A DNA stretch of 64,000 nt, taken from positions 123,391,647 through 123,455,646 of the forward strand of contig NC_045435.1 of NCBI RefSeq assembly GCF_002776525.5, in the 5' to 3' direction. Below the pieces are notes generated by a model, which made no database searches, was not told where the DNA came from, and saw only the letters and a program-made list of their open reading frames with translations. The position numbers were made by a program, and so were the translations under genes. Position 1 is the first letter of the stretch; every line of letters begins with the position of its first letter. Origin of the DNA: Piliocolobus tephrosceles. Taxonomy: Eukaryota; Chordata; Mammalia; Primates; Cercopithecidae. Of this stretch, positions 15,353 through 29,253 are shown piece after piece.

Positions 15353-15663
15353 GTATGAGAGTACTATGAGAAGCTGTACAACAAACTGGATAGGTGAGAT
15401 TAAATGGACAAGTCTCTAGAAACATAATACCTCCAAAGAATAAACCATGAAGAAATCTGCACATAACTCTAGCCAGTAAGAAGAAGGAATTAGTAGTGAA
15501 TCGTGTTCCGATAAAGAAAACACTGGACCTGAACGCTTCCCTGGTAAATGTTAACAAACATTGAAAGAATCAAAACCAATCCTGCTTAAACTTTTCCAAA
15601 ATATTGAGGAGGAAACACTTCCTAATTCAGTATGTGAGGCTAGCCTTGTCTTGGTACGATGTG
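15353..15663 (+). mobile_element. Old L1M element, third part
   Basis: ORF2 sequence continues in register after the L1PA-type insertion: GAGTACTATGAGAAGCTGTA, AACCATGAAGAAATCTGCAC and CAATCCTGCTTAAACTTTTC. It ends before the LTR inserted at about 15664. Confidence 0.82.
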
Positions 15664-16425
15664 TGGTGTTATGATATATATTGGTTTTAATCTATAGCTC
15701 CTGCCTCATAAATCCCATAGCCCTTGTTACAGTCTTTTCTTATAATGTTGGGTGTATCAGGTTTCAAGGATAGGCTTCTGACCTTTTCCTAGCCTCATTT
15801 TACTCTAATGTTCCCCAGCCTTTCTGATTGTGGGTCTTAAGACCCTCTCATGAGAGGGTCCCACCCTAGTCGCTGGGAGAAGAAATACTGATATCATCAA
15901 GCTTCCATAAAAACCCAAGGACAGTGAGCTTCCAGATATCTGAACACATAAAGGTTCCTAGAGAGCTGTGTGCCCAAGGAGGGCATGGAAGCTCTGCACC
16001 CCTTACCCCATGCCTCACTCTACATATCTCCTCAACTGTATCCTTTGCAATATTCTTTATAGTAAACTGGTGAATGTGTTTCCCTGAGTTTCATGAGCCA
16101 CTACAATAAATTAATCAAACCCAAAGAGAGAATCACGGAAACCCCAACGTGAAGCTGGTTGGTCAAAATTTCCAGAGGCCCAGACTTGTGACTGGTTTGT
16201 GTAGAAGTACAGTCTTGGGGACTGAGCCCTCAATCTGTGAGATCTGACACTATCTCTGGGTAAATAGTGTTGGAATTTAATTGGAGGACATATACCTGGT
16301 GTCCACTCTTTGGTGTGTGGAGAATTCCCCCGAAAACATTTGGTCACAGAAGTCTTCTTCTGTTTGTTGTGGTGTGAGAGTAGAGGAAAATTGTGGTTTG
16401 AGGAGAGTTTTTTCCTACACATCAT
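15664..16425 (+). mobile_element. ERVL-type solo LTR inserted in L1M (MER21-like)
   Basis: The interruption between two collinear L1 ORF2 pieces contains CCTTGTTACAGTCTTTTCTT, a CTTCCATAAAAACCCAAGG motif, GAGGGCATGGAAGCTCTGCA and AAATTAATCAAACCCAAAGA. These are features I associate with MER21-like ERVL LTRs of about 800 bp. Exact edges and subfamily are uncertain. The minus-strand open frame 16111-16524 is a by-product. Confidence 0.68.
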
Positions 16426-17740
16426 TCCAGATAAAGACATGACAAGAAAATAAAACGATATCCTTGATGAACATTGATGCAAAATCCTCAACAAAATACT
16501 AGCAAACAAAATGCAGCAGGACATTAAAAGGATTATACACCATGATCAAGTGGGATTTGTTCCTGTAATGTAAGGCTGATTCAATATAAAAAATTGATCA
16601 ATATGACATACCACATTAACAGGAAGAAGGAAAATAACCTACATGATCATCTCAATTGACATAGTAGAACTTTCAAAATTCAACACCCTTCATAATAAGA
16701 AGACTGAACAAACCAGAAATAAAAGGAAACTACCCCAACAAAATAAAAGCCATATATGAAACATTCATAGGGAACATCATAATCAATGGTGAAATACTGA
16801 AAATAAACTATTTATCTGATACGAAATTAATACCCAGAATATACAGAGAATTACTAAAACTTAAGCACAATAGCAGCAAAATTCTGATTCAAAAGTGGAA
16901 TGGACATTTCTTCAAAGATCTACAAATGGCCAAGAAGCTTATGAAAAGATGCTGAACACACCATTAATCACTAAAGAAATGTATATTAAAACCACAATGA
17001 GATATCACCTCACAATCATTAGAATGGCTACTCTTTAAAACACACACCACTCACACACAAAACAGAAAATAAATTTTAGTGAGGATAAAGAGAAACTGAA
17101 ATCTTTGTGCACTGTTCACTGTTGGTGAGAATGTGTTTTTATAGTGCATCCACGATGGAATACAATATAGTGCTTCCTGAAAAAATTAAAAATAGAATTA
17201 CCATATGATACAGCAATTCCAATTCTAGGTATATGCTCAAAATAATTAAAATCAGGGTCTCAAGAAGATATGCATGCCCCTTGTTCATATCAGCATTAGC
17301 CACAACAGTGAAAGCATTGTAAAAACAGTGACCATTTATATCAGCAGATAAATGAATAAGGAAAATATTGTATACAGATATGAAATATTATTATGCTTTT
17401 AAAATGAAGAAAATTCTGGCATATACTACAACATGTATGAACCTTAAGTCTGAGTGAAAAAGCCAGTTATAAAAACACAAACACTCTATTAATCTACTTA
17501 TATGAGGTACCTAGACTCATCAAAATCGTAGAGACAGAAAATAGAATTGTGGTTGCCATTCATCATTATGATTTAGTGGATATAGAGGTTTAGTTTTTCA
17601 CCATAAAGAGTTCTGGAGAGGGATAATGAGAAGATGCACGACAATAGAATGTACTTACCACCACTGAAAATATACTTAAAAATGATTAAAATGATAAATG
17701 TTACATAATATGCATTTTACCACAATAAAATAAAGAGAGA
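16426..17740 (+). mobile_element. Old L1M element, last part and 3' end
   Basis: ORF2 continues (CTTGATGAACATTGATGCAA, ACACCATGATCAAGTGGGAT, CATAGGGAACATCATAATCA). After an apparent internal deletion near 16820 come the 3' ORF2 and 3' UTR (TGGACATTTCTTCAAAGATC, TGAGATATCACCTCACAATC, AAAATATACTTAAAAATGAT). It ends near CACAATAAAATAAAG. This completes the L1 begun near 11170. Confidence 0.83.
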
Positions 17741-19250
17741 GTGAAGAGTGATCAAATTGAATGGTGCTTAATATCTGAAACCTCAAAAAAGTAATAATTC
17801 AAAATAAGAATATTGAGGGTGTTTTTCCCAATAAAAAGTCATCATCCCTTACTTAGTTCCCAGACTCGAGTTACTTTTTTATTTCCAGGTTTGTTGACTA
17901 AAGTTGTTTTTGGGCTTTGTGAAGGAAGGACCCTATAATACCTTAATAAGTATATACCATAATAATTCCTTCAGTGCATCCCCAAAGGGACCTAGAGTCA
18001 CTTACCTGTAGAATGAGAGTAGCCAGACTATAGGACACCATATTTGATTTGATGTTGGCGCCTCAAGAGCAATGAGCAAAACGTTATTATGTTCCCCTGC
18101 TAAATAATAATAGAAGCCAGATAAACAATGAAGTCTTGCTTAAAGGCCAGTTCACAGTGGGTTTACTGAATTCATAAATCCCCATAGAGGTTATTTCTCT
18201 AATCCATGATGTATAATTGAAATTAATGTGCTTGAAAGTTATAATAACATTCCCATTAGGTTCCTTATCTGTGAAGTAGGGCTATCATAGTGGGGAACAC
18301 CATGTGTGAGTCTCCAAAACACACTCCATCACACACACACACAAGTGCACACACACACATGTACATACACATATACAACCAAATAGTATCATCAATAACA
18401 ATATTGTTTTCTGGGAGAAATAACTTCTACTATTAAAGGCCTAAATAATGCAGGAGAGGTGATTCCTGTTGTATCTGAATTTAATTTGCCAGTCTAGCCC
18501 TTGCAAAAATAAGATCCTGTAGAATGACTGTGGATCACAGCAGGGTCATTTAAGTAATAATTCCATTGACAACTGGTATCAATGATCAAGCAAATTAATA
18601 AAACCACAGATGTCAATATTATGATGATTGGTTTGGCAAATGTATTTTCTGTAATCTCCATGAAAGAAGAATGGAAACAGGGAATTTACATGGAATAGAA
18701 AACACTTATTTATAACGTTTGCTGATGGCCATTTTAATTCTCTTGCCCTCTATCAAAATATAGTTTACAGAGGTCTATATCATCTGGATAGCTTACATTG
18801 TACTGATTCTTTACATTTATGGTTTTTCACTGACTGCATAAGATGAGCAAGTGCTGGTTTGACACTGGATGGATGCCTTGGTAAGATATATGTGCTCTAG
18901 AAGATGGAAGACAAATCTTATGCTGATTCAAACACCTGATGCATCAGTGAAATTTTTAGTGGTCCAATGATAAGGGCTAGGACAGGATATTTTCTTCAAA
19001 CTAAAAGACAAATTAATGCATTTTGAAACCCCTACCACAAAATAAGACTCAGAGTAAATGGTAATCCAATTCTCTTTGCATTCTGGAGGCATCACATTCA
19101 ACACTTAGTATCATTAATACTGCCCATAAACTGGGTGACACTGAAGACTGATAGCTTTAACTGGATATAGATAGGAAGGGACTCTATCGCAATTCCTGAC
19201 TGGCTTCTAACAACTGTCTCATCCTTCAGTACCCTCTTTCCTCATCCACC
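17741..19250. other. Anonymous sequence with a CA microsatellite
   Basis: No gene or repeat family recognised except an imperfect (CA)n tract at about 18330-18374. Confidence 0.45.
18330..18374. repeat. Imperfect (CA)n microsatellite
   Basis: Short CA runs separated by AAGTG, TG and TA steps. Confidence 0.85.
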
Positions 19251-19862
19251 AATATTGCTAAAAATACAGATGTAATTACCTGTTTTATAAAATATTCAAA
19301 ATAAATGCAAATCTTTCATACACCTTTAAGATCTGGTTCCCGTATGTCTTTTCAGGATTACCTCTTACTTATTCTCACTGTCTCTCCTGCTCATGTAAAC
19401 ACACCACACTCACACACTGCTCTGTATTTATGTGTTGAGCTACACGAAGGTTTTTCAATATGACATGTTTTCAAATGCTAGTTCTTCTTTTTGAAATTAT
19501 TTTAACCGACATCATCCAGATTCTCTCCTTTATGGACAATTCCCTATCTTGTATTTCCAGATCAGACTTAGAGGCTGTTTTCTTAGTAAATTTCTCTAAC
19601 TTTCTTTCTAACTCTTCTCATTTTTCCTAACTCAAAACATGCTTAGTTAACATAGGTCTTCCTTTAGCTCTCATTAAATATGCCCACTGAGGCATTTATC
19701 CTGTAGTATGTTAATTGGTCCTTGATGTCTTTGCCACTTTCCCTAGATTACAAGATCCCTTGAAGGTAGAGACAATAATTTAGACACCTTTTATTTCAAG
19801 CACTTCCCTTGGTGCTTGCTACCCAGTAGAAAAATTATTATTTGTTGAATAAATGAATTGTT
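19251..19862 (+). repeat. Probable L2 LINE 3' end
   Basis: The end AAGCACTTCCC, then GTGCTTGCTACCCAGTAGAA, then TTGTTGAATAAATGAATTG follows the usual L2 3' terminus. The part before about 19740 is much more degraded and its membership is uncertain. Confidence 0.6.
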
Positions 19863-20176
19863 TAATAACTTTTTGAATTATAACTAAGTGATACTCTAAC
19901 CTTTTCTAATGTTTGTTGATAAAATTCTCCCTTTTTAGCAGTAAACTCTTTTCAGTTCTATTTTCAGTCTTTTGTTTCCACATCTTAACTGAAGTTACAC
20001 TCTACATCAAGATTGCTACTCACTTAATAGGCCCCTCTACAAAGAATGCATTTTTAAATATAAACCTGCATATGCCACAGAGCACTGTCACACTCTAATC
20101 TTTGCTCTTATTGTTTCCACTTTTTGATAAGAGTTATTCTGTTTGCATAGTGCTTTGCTACTGAACCCTATAGTAT
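19863..20176. other. Anonymous sequence before MLT1
   Basis: No recognisable feature. It is T-rich and contains a 61-codon open stretch (19913-20098) without coding character. Confidence 0.4.
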
Positions 20177-22300
20177 TGTCTTAGTTCATTTGGTCTGCTG
20201 TAACAAAACACCATAGTCTGGGTGGCTTATAATCAACAGAAATTTATTTCTCACAGTTCTAAAGGTTGGAAAGTTCAAGATCCAGCTGCTGACAGATTCA
20301 GTGTGTGCTGAGGACCCACTTCCTTATAGATAGCATCTTTACACTGTATCCTCACATGAAAGAAAGGGAGAGCTCTGGTCTCTTCAGCTGCATTTAAATT
20401 TCTATTCTTATTTATGAGGGTTTCACTCTCGTGACCTCATCACTTCCCTACGTCTACAGCTCCTAATGCCACCACATTGGGGATTAGGCTTCAACATACT
20501 AATTTTGAGGGAACATGAACATTTAGTCCATGCATTTCCCCCAGTCCACCTCAATTTATGCCATTCTTACATGCAAAATACCTTTATTCCATCTTAACAA
20601 CCCCCAAAATTTTAACTAATTACAGCAACAACTCAAAAGTCCAAAGTCCAAAGTCCCATCTAAATATTATCTAAATCAGATATTAACAAGGCTCAACACT
20701 TAAGTTATTTTGAGGCAAAATGCTTTTGAACCTGTGAAATCCAAACATGTTATATGTTTCCAAAATACAATGATAGTTTAATCATAGGATTCCTATTATT
20801 TAAAAAAATAAATTGGAAAGAAGAAAGGGGTAGCAGGTCATATGCAAGCCTGAAGTCCAACAGGGCAAACAACATTAAATTTTAAGGCTCAAGAATAATC
20901 TTCTTTGACTCAATGCTCTGTCCTTCTGCACTGACTAGAACTGTGGTCCTGCCTTCCAGACTTCATCTGACTGGAATTGCATGGCTTCGCCTCAGGCATT
21001 TCTGTGCCTGGCCCCACCTGTATAGTGGCTCCATGCCTGGGCCATGCACCCATAGCTCCATCTGGCTGGAATTGCATGCCGGTAGGTGTTCTGATCTGGA
21101 CACTCAGGGGTAGCTTCACCCCTAAGGCTCCACCTGGCATTGCCCTGATGAGAGTTCTCTGAGGTGGTTATGCACTCACTGGAGCTTTTGCACTCTGGAC
21201 CTTTGATGACAGTGGCAGGCATGATGATTTCTGAATTGTTGCTGAGGTCATTCTTGTATTGTCTTGACCAATAGGTTCTGGCTTCTGTTCAGATACCTGA
21301 TGAGTCTCTTTACTATGTAGTCATTTGCTCACACCTTTGGTGTTCTCTCCTGAAGAGGTTTCTTTATTGTTTTCAATATGGATAGGCTGAGACTTTTCAA
21401 AATTTATGTTCTTTTTTTGTTTAACAATTTTGTCTTTAAATTATGTCTCTCATCTTGCATTTCCCTATAAGCAGTAAAAAAAAAAAAAAAAAAAAAAAAA
21501 AATCAGGCCACCCCTTCAACATTTTGCTTAGATATGACTTCATGTAAATATCCAAGTTCATCATTCACAAGTCCTGCCTGATGCAAAATACTAATACAGA
21601 AACACAATTCAGTCAAGTCCTTTACCAGTTTTTAATAAGCATCACCTTTGCTTCAGTTTCCAATAACATATTCTTCATTTCTGTCTGGACCTCAGCAGAA
21701 TAGTCTTTACCATCCATATTTCTACCAACATTCTATTCACAACCACATAGGTGTTCTCTAAGAAAATTAAGATTGTCTCTGCAGCTGTTTTCTTTCTGGA
21801 TCCTCAGCCCACCCTCACCTCAATGGCCCATTCACAGCAATGTAAACTTTTCTAGCATGTGCCTCAAAACTCTTCCAGCCCTACCTAATACCCACTTCCA
21901 AAAGCTCTTCCACATTAGTTATTTGTTATAGCAGCACCCTACTTGTATAATTTTCTTAGTTTTTTCAAGCTGTTATAACAAAAATACCATAAACTGGAAG
22001 GCTTTAAAACAAAAGAAATTTATTTTTCACAGTTTTGAAGATCTAGCTGCTAGAGGACTCAGTGTTTGATGTGGTCCTGTGTCCTCATAGATGGCATGTT
22101 TTTATCATGTCCTCACATGGTGGAAGGATATAACACTGGTCTATTCAGCCTTTGTAAGGCACTAATCCCATTGATGAAGTTTCCACTCAGGTGGCGTAAT
22201 CATTGCCACAAATCCATAGCACCTAATATAATCACTTTGCGAATTAAGTTTCAACATATGAATTGGGGATGGGGGGGTCACAAGCATTAAGTTCATAGTA
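20177..22300 (-). mobile_element. MLT1-type MaLR element with both LTRs, antisense
   Basis: The left LTR (20177 to about 20534) reads TGTCTTAGTTCATTTGGTCT and ends near TTTAGTCCATGCA. The right LTR (21944 to about 22300) contains AAATACCATAAACTGG-like and CCTCACATGGTGGAAGGATA stretches. Between them is degraded MaLR internal DNA (AGCCTGAAGTCCAACAGGGC near 20847) with an A-run at 21477-21502. Overlapping 60-76 codon open stretches around 20910-21222 on both strands come from this GC-richer internal part and show no recognisable domain. Confidence 0.85.
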
Positions 22301-23690
22301 AGAATGTTGCTAAATAATTTCTACTTCCATTTATCATTGACTTTTACTGTCCTCTAAATTATAAATTCACATTCAGTATGGATACATTTTCCTGTAACTA
22401 TAAATATAATGGCAATTCTAATGATCATATGGATCACATATCAAACAATCTAAGTCATATTTCATCAACTCAATTGTCCTTTTTTTGCCATCTTCTTTAG
22501 CCATGTCCCTGAACATTCATTTCTCATAATCCAAGTGTGTTCCATATCATAAATATTAACTTTAAGACTAGGGCCTCACTTATTTTCCAATTCTATGATA
22601 ACCCTAGTTCTAGTAACCTGTGCTCTTGAATCTCATGTTCTCAACTACTTTGCTTTTCCATTTGAACCTGGATGATTAAAGTTATTCTTGAATTTACTTC
22701 TTTTGATAGAAAACATGAATTCATAAGAAATTGCTACCATAGTCAAGGATTTCCATTTGCAATAATAGATATTAATGGCATATGGCCTAAAAAACGGATT
22801 TATTAAATTATCTGTAGATGGCTCCCAAAATCGGCACTGGAGATGGAGAATCAATTTTCACAGGTTATGTGGTCATGGCCCCAAACAACATTAACCAGAA
22901 ACATGTCCAGGAAGACTCCTTTGCCAGCACTGATGAATACCAGATGAATTGACTTATACTATAAACAGAGCTTGTATTGTACACTACATAATACTAATAG
23001 CATTTCTGCCATTATAGACCATGATTATATTAGTGCTTTTTCCCAATAGTAGCACCTCCATGAAAGTTTTTCTATTGTTCTCTAGTGAATCTTGTTACTA
23101 AAATCAAATTCAAAATTCAGAACAATACCTCTGAATGAATTGGAGTACATGACTTGTTCATGCACTGTAAACAATGACATCTAGAATATTTAGAAATAAC
23201 TATTTTCAACCTGCATAGCAGAATTTGTTTTAATTTCTCATCAAGTTTTATAAATTGCTCACCCAATAGGATGAGTCCCAAAAGGCCAAGTAGCAGTTGC
23301 AACATTCAGTTCAAAGGAATCTCTCTTATGTTTTCTGGTGAAAACATTTTGCCCTTCAGTTTAAAACTTCTAAACTCACAAAGACACCAAATATAGGGAC
23401 AGACAGCATTTTTTTTTTTTTTTTTGCATGTTGAAGATTTTGATGAAATAATAATACATATATTCTCCCCCATTCATTTGGATTTTCAGCAATGAATTTA
23501 GTCTATGTTGTTTAAGCTAAGTTTAAATATCTTTGACAGAAAATTCTCTAGTCTTGTTCTTTCCACATACCTGAAATCCTGTCAAACCCCTTGTTATTCA
23601 TGAATTACCATTGACCATTAGTATTAGTCAGCATATACCAGAATATGCTAAGAAAAAAAAAAAAAAAATCTTACTATCTCAATTACTTAA
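22301..23690. other. Anonymous AT-rich sequence
   Basis: No gene or repeat family recognised. Poly(T) at about 23410-23425 and an A-run at about 23653-23668 are the only simple features. Confidence 0.45.
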
Positions 23691-23704
23691 CAGAACAAAG
23701 ATTT

Positions 23705-24026
23705 TCTTTTGGTTTTATTTTGCTTTGTTTTGTTTTTAGATGGAGTCTTGCTCAGTCACCCAGGCTGGAGCACAGTGACGTGATCCCTGCCCCAGCAACC
23801 TCTGCCTTCAGGGTTCAAGCAATTCTCCTGCCTCAGACTCCCAGTAGCTAGGATTACAGGTGCCCACCACCATGCCTGGCTAATTTGTTTGAATTTGCAG
23901 TAGAGAGGGGGTTTAACCATGTTGGCCAGGCTGGCCTCGAACCCCCGATCTCAAATGATTTGCCCGTCTCAACCTCTCAGCCTTCCAAAGTGCTGTGATT
24001 ATAGGTGTGAGCCACCATGCCCAGCC
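23705..24026 (-). mobile_element. Older Alu (AluS/J-like), antisense
   Basis: Reverse-complement Alu with ATGGAGTCTTGCTCAGTCAC, GGCCAGGCTGGCCTCGAAC and GTGTGAGCCACCATGCCCAG. It has more mismatches than the AluY copies. AAAGATTTTC (from 23696) and AAAGGTTTCC (from 24027) are likely remains of the target duplication. Confidence 0.92.
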
Positions 24027-24829
24027 AAAGGTTTCCTTGTTATTCCTGTTACAGATACAGAGCATAGTATAGTGAATATACAAGCAGGGGTTCTGCTACA
24101 GAAATCACTTGGAACCACACAAGGCTTTACTCTCTTGTAGCTGTACCATTTGAAACATGAGTCATGCTCAATTGCTGCAGCAGGAGAAAGAAAAGCTGAG
24201 GGCAATGTTAACATTCCTTACTCTGTTTCATAGCCTTTGGTCAGATGTCATTACATTACATCATCATTTATCTCTAACTACAGGAGATTGAAAAATTGTA
24301 AGACAACAGGTAAAGTATGTGGAAAGCACCAAACTATTACAAGATTCATTCTCCTGGACAAAGAATAGTTCCTTTCAAATTGTAGCTGCTGACAAGATTT
24401 CCCATCTCTATGGTTCTTCAGGGAAAAATCCCTAAAGGGTGCCATAGCAGTTCACTTTCTATTGGTACCAGTATATCTTGCAAAGCCATCCCTTATTAAG
24501 GGTTAACATTTTTCTCTGGAAAGAAATTGGTCATAGGAAACTTCTTTAGGAAAGTGATAATACTGATAAAATAGTAACAAAAGGAAGTTGAACCACCTGC
24601 TCACAAACTTCTTTGTGATATCATGACCTCTAGAGGGCATACCTTGACATTCCAAAGCACACCTTTACTATATTATTCCTTTTTATTTATGTTACTGGTT
24701 TATGTATTTAATATACTATACTTTAAAATTATTATTTTAGAGTATACTTCTATTTTAGAGTGTACTTCTTATATAACTGTATATAAATTAACTGTAGAAC
24801 AGCCTCAGGCAAGTCCTTCAGAACATATT
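24027..24829. other. Anonymous sequence
   Basis: No recognisable feature. The 71-codon open stretch at 24623-24838 is in AT-rich DNA and has no known motif. Confidence 0.4.
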
Positions 24830-25673
24830 CTAGAATAAAGCATTGTTATTATAGGACATAAGAATTCCATGAATGTTATTGCCACTGAAGACCTTCCAGT
24901 GGGACAACATGTAAAGTTGGAAGACAGTGATACTAGCAGTCCTGACCCTGTGTAAGCCTAGGCTAATTTGTATGTTTGTTTCTTAGTTTTTAACTAAAGA
25001 AGGTAGAAAGCAGAAAATAAAATAATTCAAAGATAGCAAAAAGATTACAGAATAAGGATATCGAGAAAGAAAATATTTCTGTACAGCTATACATAGTTTT
25101 TAAGCTAAGTATTATAAATCAAAAAAAATTTTTACAATTATAAAGTAAAAATGTTACAGTAAGCTAGTTAACTTATCATTGAAAAAAAAATTTAAATGAC
25201 TTTAGTATATCCTAATTCTGCAGTGTTTATAAAGCTTATAGTAGCATAGAGTAGTTCCCTAGCTGTTCAGGTTCACCAACCTCTCACTGACTCACCCAGA
25301 GAAACTTTTAGTCTTGCAAGTTCCAGTCATGGTGAGTGCCCTAAGTGAGTGTGCCTCATTTTTTTTTTTTTTTTTAACTTTTCATACCTTTCATACCATA
25401 TTTTTCCTAGACATTTTCTATGCTTAGATATTTTTAGACATATGAGCCATTACTATTGCATTATAATTGCCTACAGTATTCAGTACCGTAACATGCTGAA
25501 AAGGTTTGTAGACTAGCAGCAATAGGCTATACCATACAGCCTAGGTATGTAGTAGGCTACATCATCTAGATTTGTGCAGGTCTATTCTATGAGGTTTGCA
25601 CAGCAGTGAAACTGCATAATGATGCATTTCTCAGAATGTATCCTCATCATTAAGTGATGCGTGACTGTACAAC
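24830..25673 (-). mobile_element. MER2/Tigger-type DNA transposon
   Basis: 25380-25673 matches the MER2 terminal region in reverse: CCTAGGTATGTAGTAGGCTA, GATGCATTTCTCAGAATGTA, and the terminus AAGTGATGCGTGACTGTA. 24830-25360 resembles the non-coding interior of the same group (TTGCAAGTTCCAGTCATGG near 25315). No transposase frame is seen, as expected of a non-autonomous Tigger derivative. Confidence 0.78.
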
Positions 25674-27000
25674 ACCTATAACAGAGTTTTGAGTACACAA
25701 ATAAATCAACAAAATTAAATCATAGAGATTATATTTATCATGTCACTAGTTCATAATTTATGTAACAATTGAGCAAAAATAAATCATAAAACATCAAATT
25801 GCCTAATATAGTTGTTTTAGTAACTTTTAAAAACAGAAGGCACCCTTCCATCCCCATTCACCTATAATTGGTTTGAATGTCAAGATTAATGGTTGCACAT
25901 AATCACCAAAAAGCTAAAATGAGGCTAAAATTCTTGGAAAATTAGGCTTTCTGCATAGAGCACAGCAAGCACCAAAGCAGGTCTAAAAATGAGTTAAGAG
26001 AGCACAGTGGCAAGTGGCTTGGGGTTTTATGTGATTGGGAAATGGGGTTGTGTTGAGGGTTGCCTCAAATGGCTAGGATTTGCATGGTTTGAATTTCCTG
26101 TTAGTGCCAAAGGAAGGAAAACCAAGCTATCCTTAGCGATTTTCACAGATACAGGCAAAAGAGAAATTGGGAAGTGTAAGTATTGAAAGCTGTCAGCAGT
26201 CAAACATCAAAACCAAAGTCAGGCTATTTATGGGATTTGTACAATGAATTCAAGACTTTGTGCAAGTACACCAGTGTCAATAAATTTAGACTCACATAAA
26301 ATATTCTCCAAAACTTGTTAATTGTATATATAGTAATAATTAATGCTATGTACTGTTTATTAATTAAGAAATTTGACAGAGTGGTCCATATAACAGACAT
26401 TAAAATCAAAGTTTAGCAAAATAAAGTCATCTGTTTGAGATTAATAATACTAAAATGTAGTAAATGACAGAGTAAGAATATGGAACAAGTTGGTCAAATT
26501 CCAAAATTTACAAACTTGTTATTGTGACATACTGCTTTGGTAAACAAGTTGCATATCACAAAATTATGAAATTATAATCCAGAAGAAAATAATATTTTAG
26601 GTGAGATATTATTGGGATTAATAAGCAAATCAAAAGGTAAGACTTTTATTTAAATTTAAATTTAAATAAAAACAATAATTATGAACTTGGTAATAGTACT
26701 CATAGTGATCAATCACTTGGGGTAACACATCATACAATTTACATTTTAATCCTCAACTGTTGAGTTAAAAATGGTCCTTTCATTACCAGATAAAAACTGA
26801 TGCATAAAAAAGCAAACCTTCAACATCATATCAGTTCTCTTAAAGATAATTATTTTTTAAATATTTAATATATGTATCACATACTTATTAAAGATTAGTA
26901 CATTTTTCTCTAACATAAGAGTTATTGTCAAAATTCTGCTTTCTGCACTCTACATAAGAAATGTAATCTGAAGTAATATACATCAAATAAACCCATCTAA
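25674..27000. other. Anonymous AT-rich sequence
   Basis: No gene or repeat recognised. A short (TTTAAA)-type repeat lies at about 26648-26668. Confidence 0.42.
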
Positions 27001-27230
27001 GGCCAGGCACAGTTGCTCACTCCTGTAATCCCAGCACTTTGGGAGGCCTAAGCAGGCAGATCACTTGAGGTCAGCAATTCAAGATCAGCCCACCCAAAAT
27101 GATGAAACCCCATCTCTAATAAAAATACAAAAACTAGCCAGTGGCGTGCACCTGTGATCCCAGATACTTGGAAGGCTGAGGCAGGAAAATTGCTTGAGCC
27201 CAGGAGGCGGAGGTTGCAGTGAGCCAAGTA
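27001..27230 (+). mobile_element. 3'-truncated Alu
   Basis: A sense Alu starts GGCCAGGCACAGTTGCTCAC and runs to GGAGGTTGCAGTGAGCCAAG, then breaks off before the end of the right arm and tail. Moderate divergence suggests AluS or AluJ. Confidence 0.92.
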
Positions 27231-27973
27231 TGCATGTGTATTTAAAAAATGGCTGCCAGAAATGAATTTCCAATTTTTAAAAAAACATAAAATAAATGTC
27301 CATATATATTTTATCACTTGCACCTGATGGGGCTTTATTATGTTTGATAAACATAACCAATTATAACTTGGGTAAGTAGCAGGAAAATAAGACTGAAAAA
27401 TAATAATAAAAATATAAGTTGGCTTCTATTCCCTAAAACAATTTATTCGTTGAATAATACAAATTAATCTGGAGGCAAATTTTTGACCAACAGGATTTTC
27501 TACTAAGAAAAAGAAATATTTTATTCAAATAAATTAGAATATATATTTATTTACTTTTCACTCTGAAGCCTTTGACTGTACAACCTTTAAGCAGATTACA
27601 GTAGGTATTTACAAGAGCAATGATAAACTTAAGTAATAGTTAAGAAATGAAATAATTGCTTTAGGTACCGTCTCATTCATGTTAGGTCAATGTTCTTTCT
27701 CCTATGTAAGAGGAAATAACTGAAGCAATTCTTTCATTTCTTAAATTTCTTGAAATATTTAACAATATTTTCTAAATCTAAAAATGACTATATCAAATCT
27801 GCTAGAAGACACCCCTTGAGTTAAGACTCAAAAATTCTGTAGACTGAATCAATAAATACTTTTTCAGTTTACCATTCCTTTTGTAAATACCTATTCAAAT
27901 CTGCTTGGAGGTTTTAGAGTCAAAAGTAAATGAATATATATTCCTATTTATTTGAATAAAATACTTCTTTTTT
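27231..27973. other. Anonymous AT-rich sequence between two Alus
   Basis: Nothing recognisable. Confidence 0.4.
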
Positions 27974-28639
<666 letters not shown>

Positions 28640-29253
28640 GATCCAACATGGTATAGACCCATAATCTCAACCATACTTTACTTAGATTATGAAATTTGGG
28701 ATTTTTGAACTAATGTTAGTTATGACATGTTATTTTGGATTTTGAGTTGATGCTATAATGGAATGAGATCTTTGGGGATGTTGGAACAGGGCGGATATAT
28801 TTGGTACATGGGAAATATACGAATCTTTAGAGGCCAAGGGCAGACTGTGGTAGGCAAGATATTGTCTTCAAATCCTACTCCCCAGAATCTGTGATATATG
28901 CTAAATTACACGACCAAGGGGGATTAAGTTCGCATATGGAATTAAGGTTACTGATTGGCTAACCTTAAGACAGGGAAATTATCCTTGAGCCAAAAAATAA
29001 ATAAATAATAAATAAAATCCTGCCAGCCTCTACATGCTAAACAGTGCAGATAAGTAGATTGTCTCCTAGAGCCTCCAGAAAGGAATGAAGCCCTGCTTTC
29101 ATTAAACTTGTGTGAATTAAAATTGCAAGTAGTAATTGATATATTTATTTTAGCCGAATGAGACACATTTTATATTTCTGAACTCCAGATGTGTGTTAAA
29201 TCAGTAAATTCGTGGTAATTAGTTACAGCAGCCATAGAATACTAGTACAACAC
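28640..29253 (+). mobile_element. MLT1-type MaLR: internal 3' end plus LTR
   Basis: 28640-28835 resembles the 3' end of MaLR internal DNA (ATTTTGAGTTGATGCTATAA, GGCCAAGGGCAGACTGTGGT). The LTR follows to about 29253, with AATCTGTGATATATGCTAAA, CTAGAGCCTCCAGAAAGGAA and TTCGTGGTAATTAGTTACAG. It is an old MLT1 subfamily. Confidence 0.78.

Noticed and set aside
16111..16524. Minus-strand open frame of 137 codons
   Set aside because: It lies across the ERVL-type LTR/L1 boundary, shows no known domain and is on the opposite strand to both elements.
20910..21222. Overlapping open frames on both strands (60-76 codons)
   Set aside because: They lie in the GC-richer internal region of an antisense MLT1 element, with no domain and no conservation signal visible.
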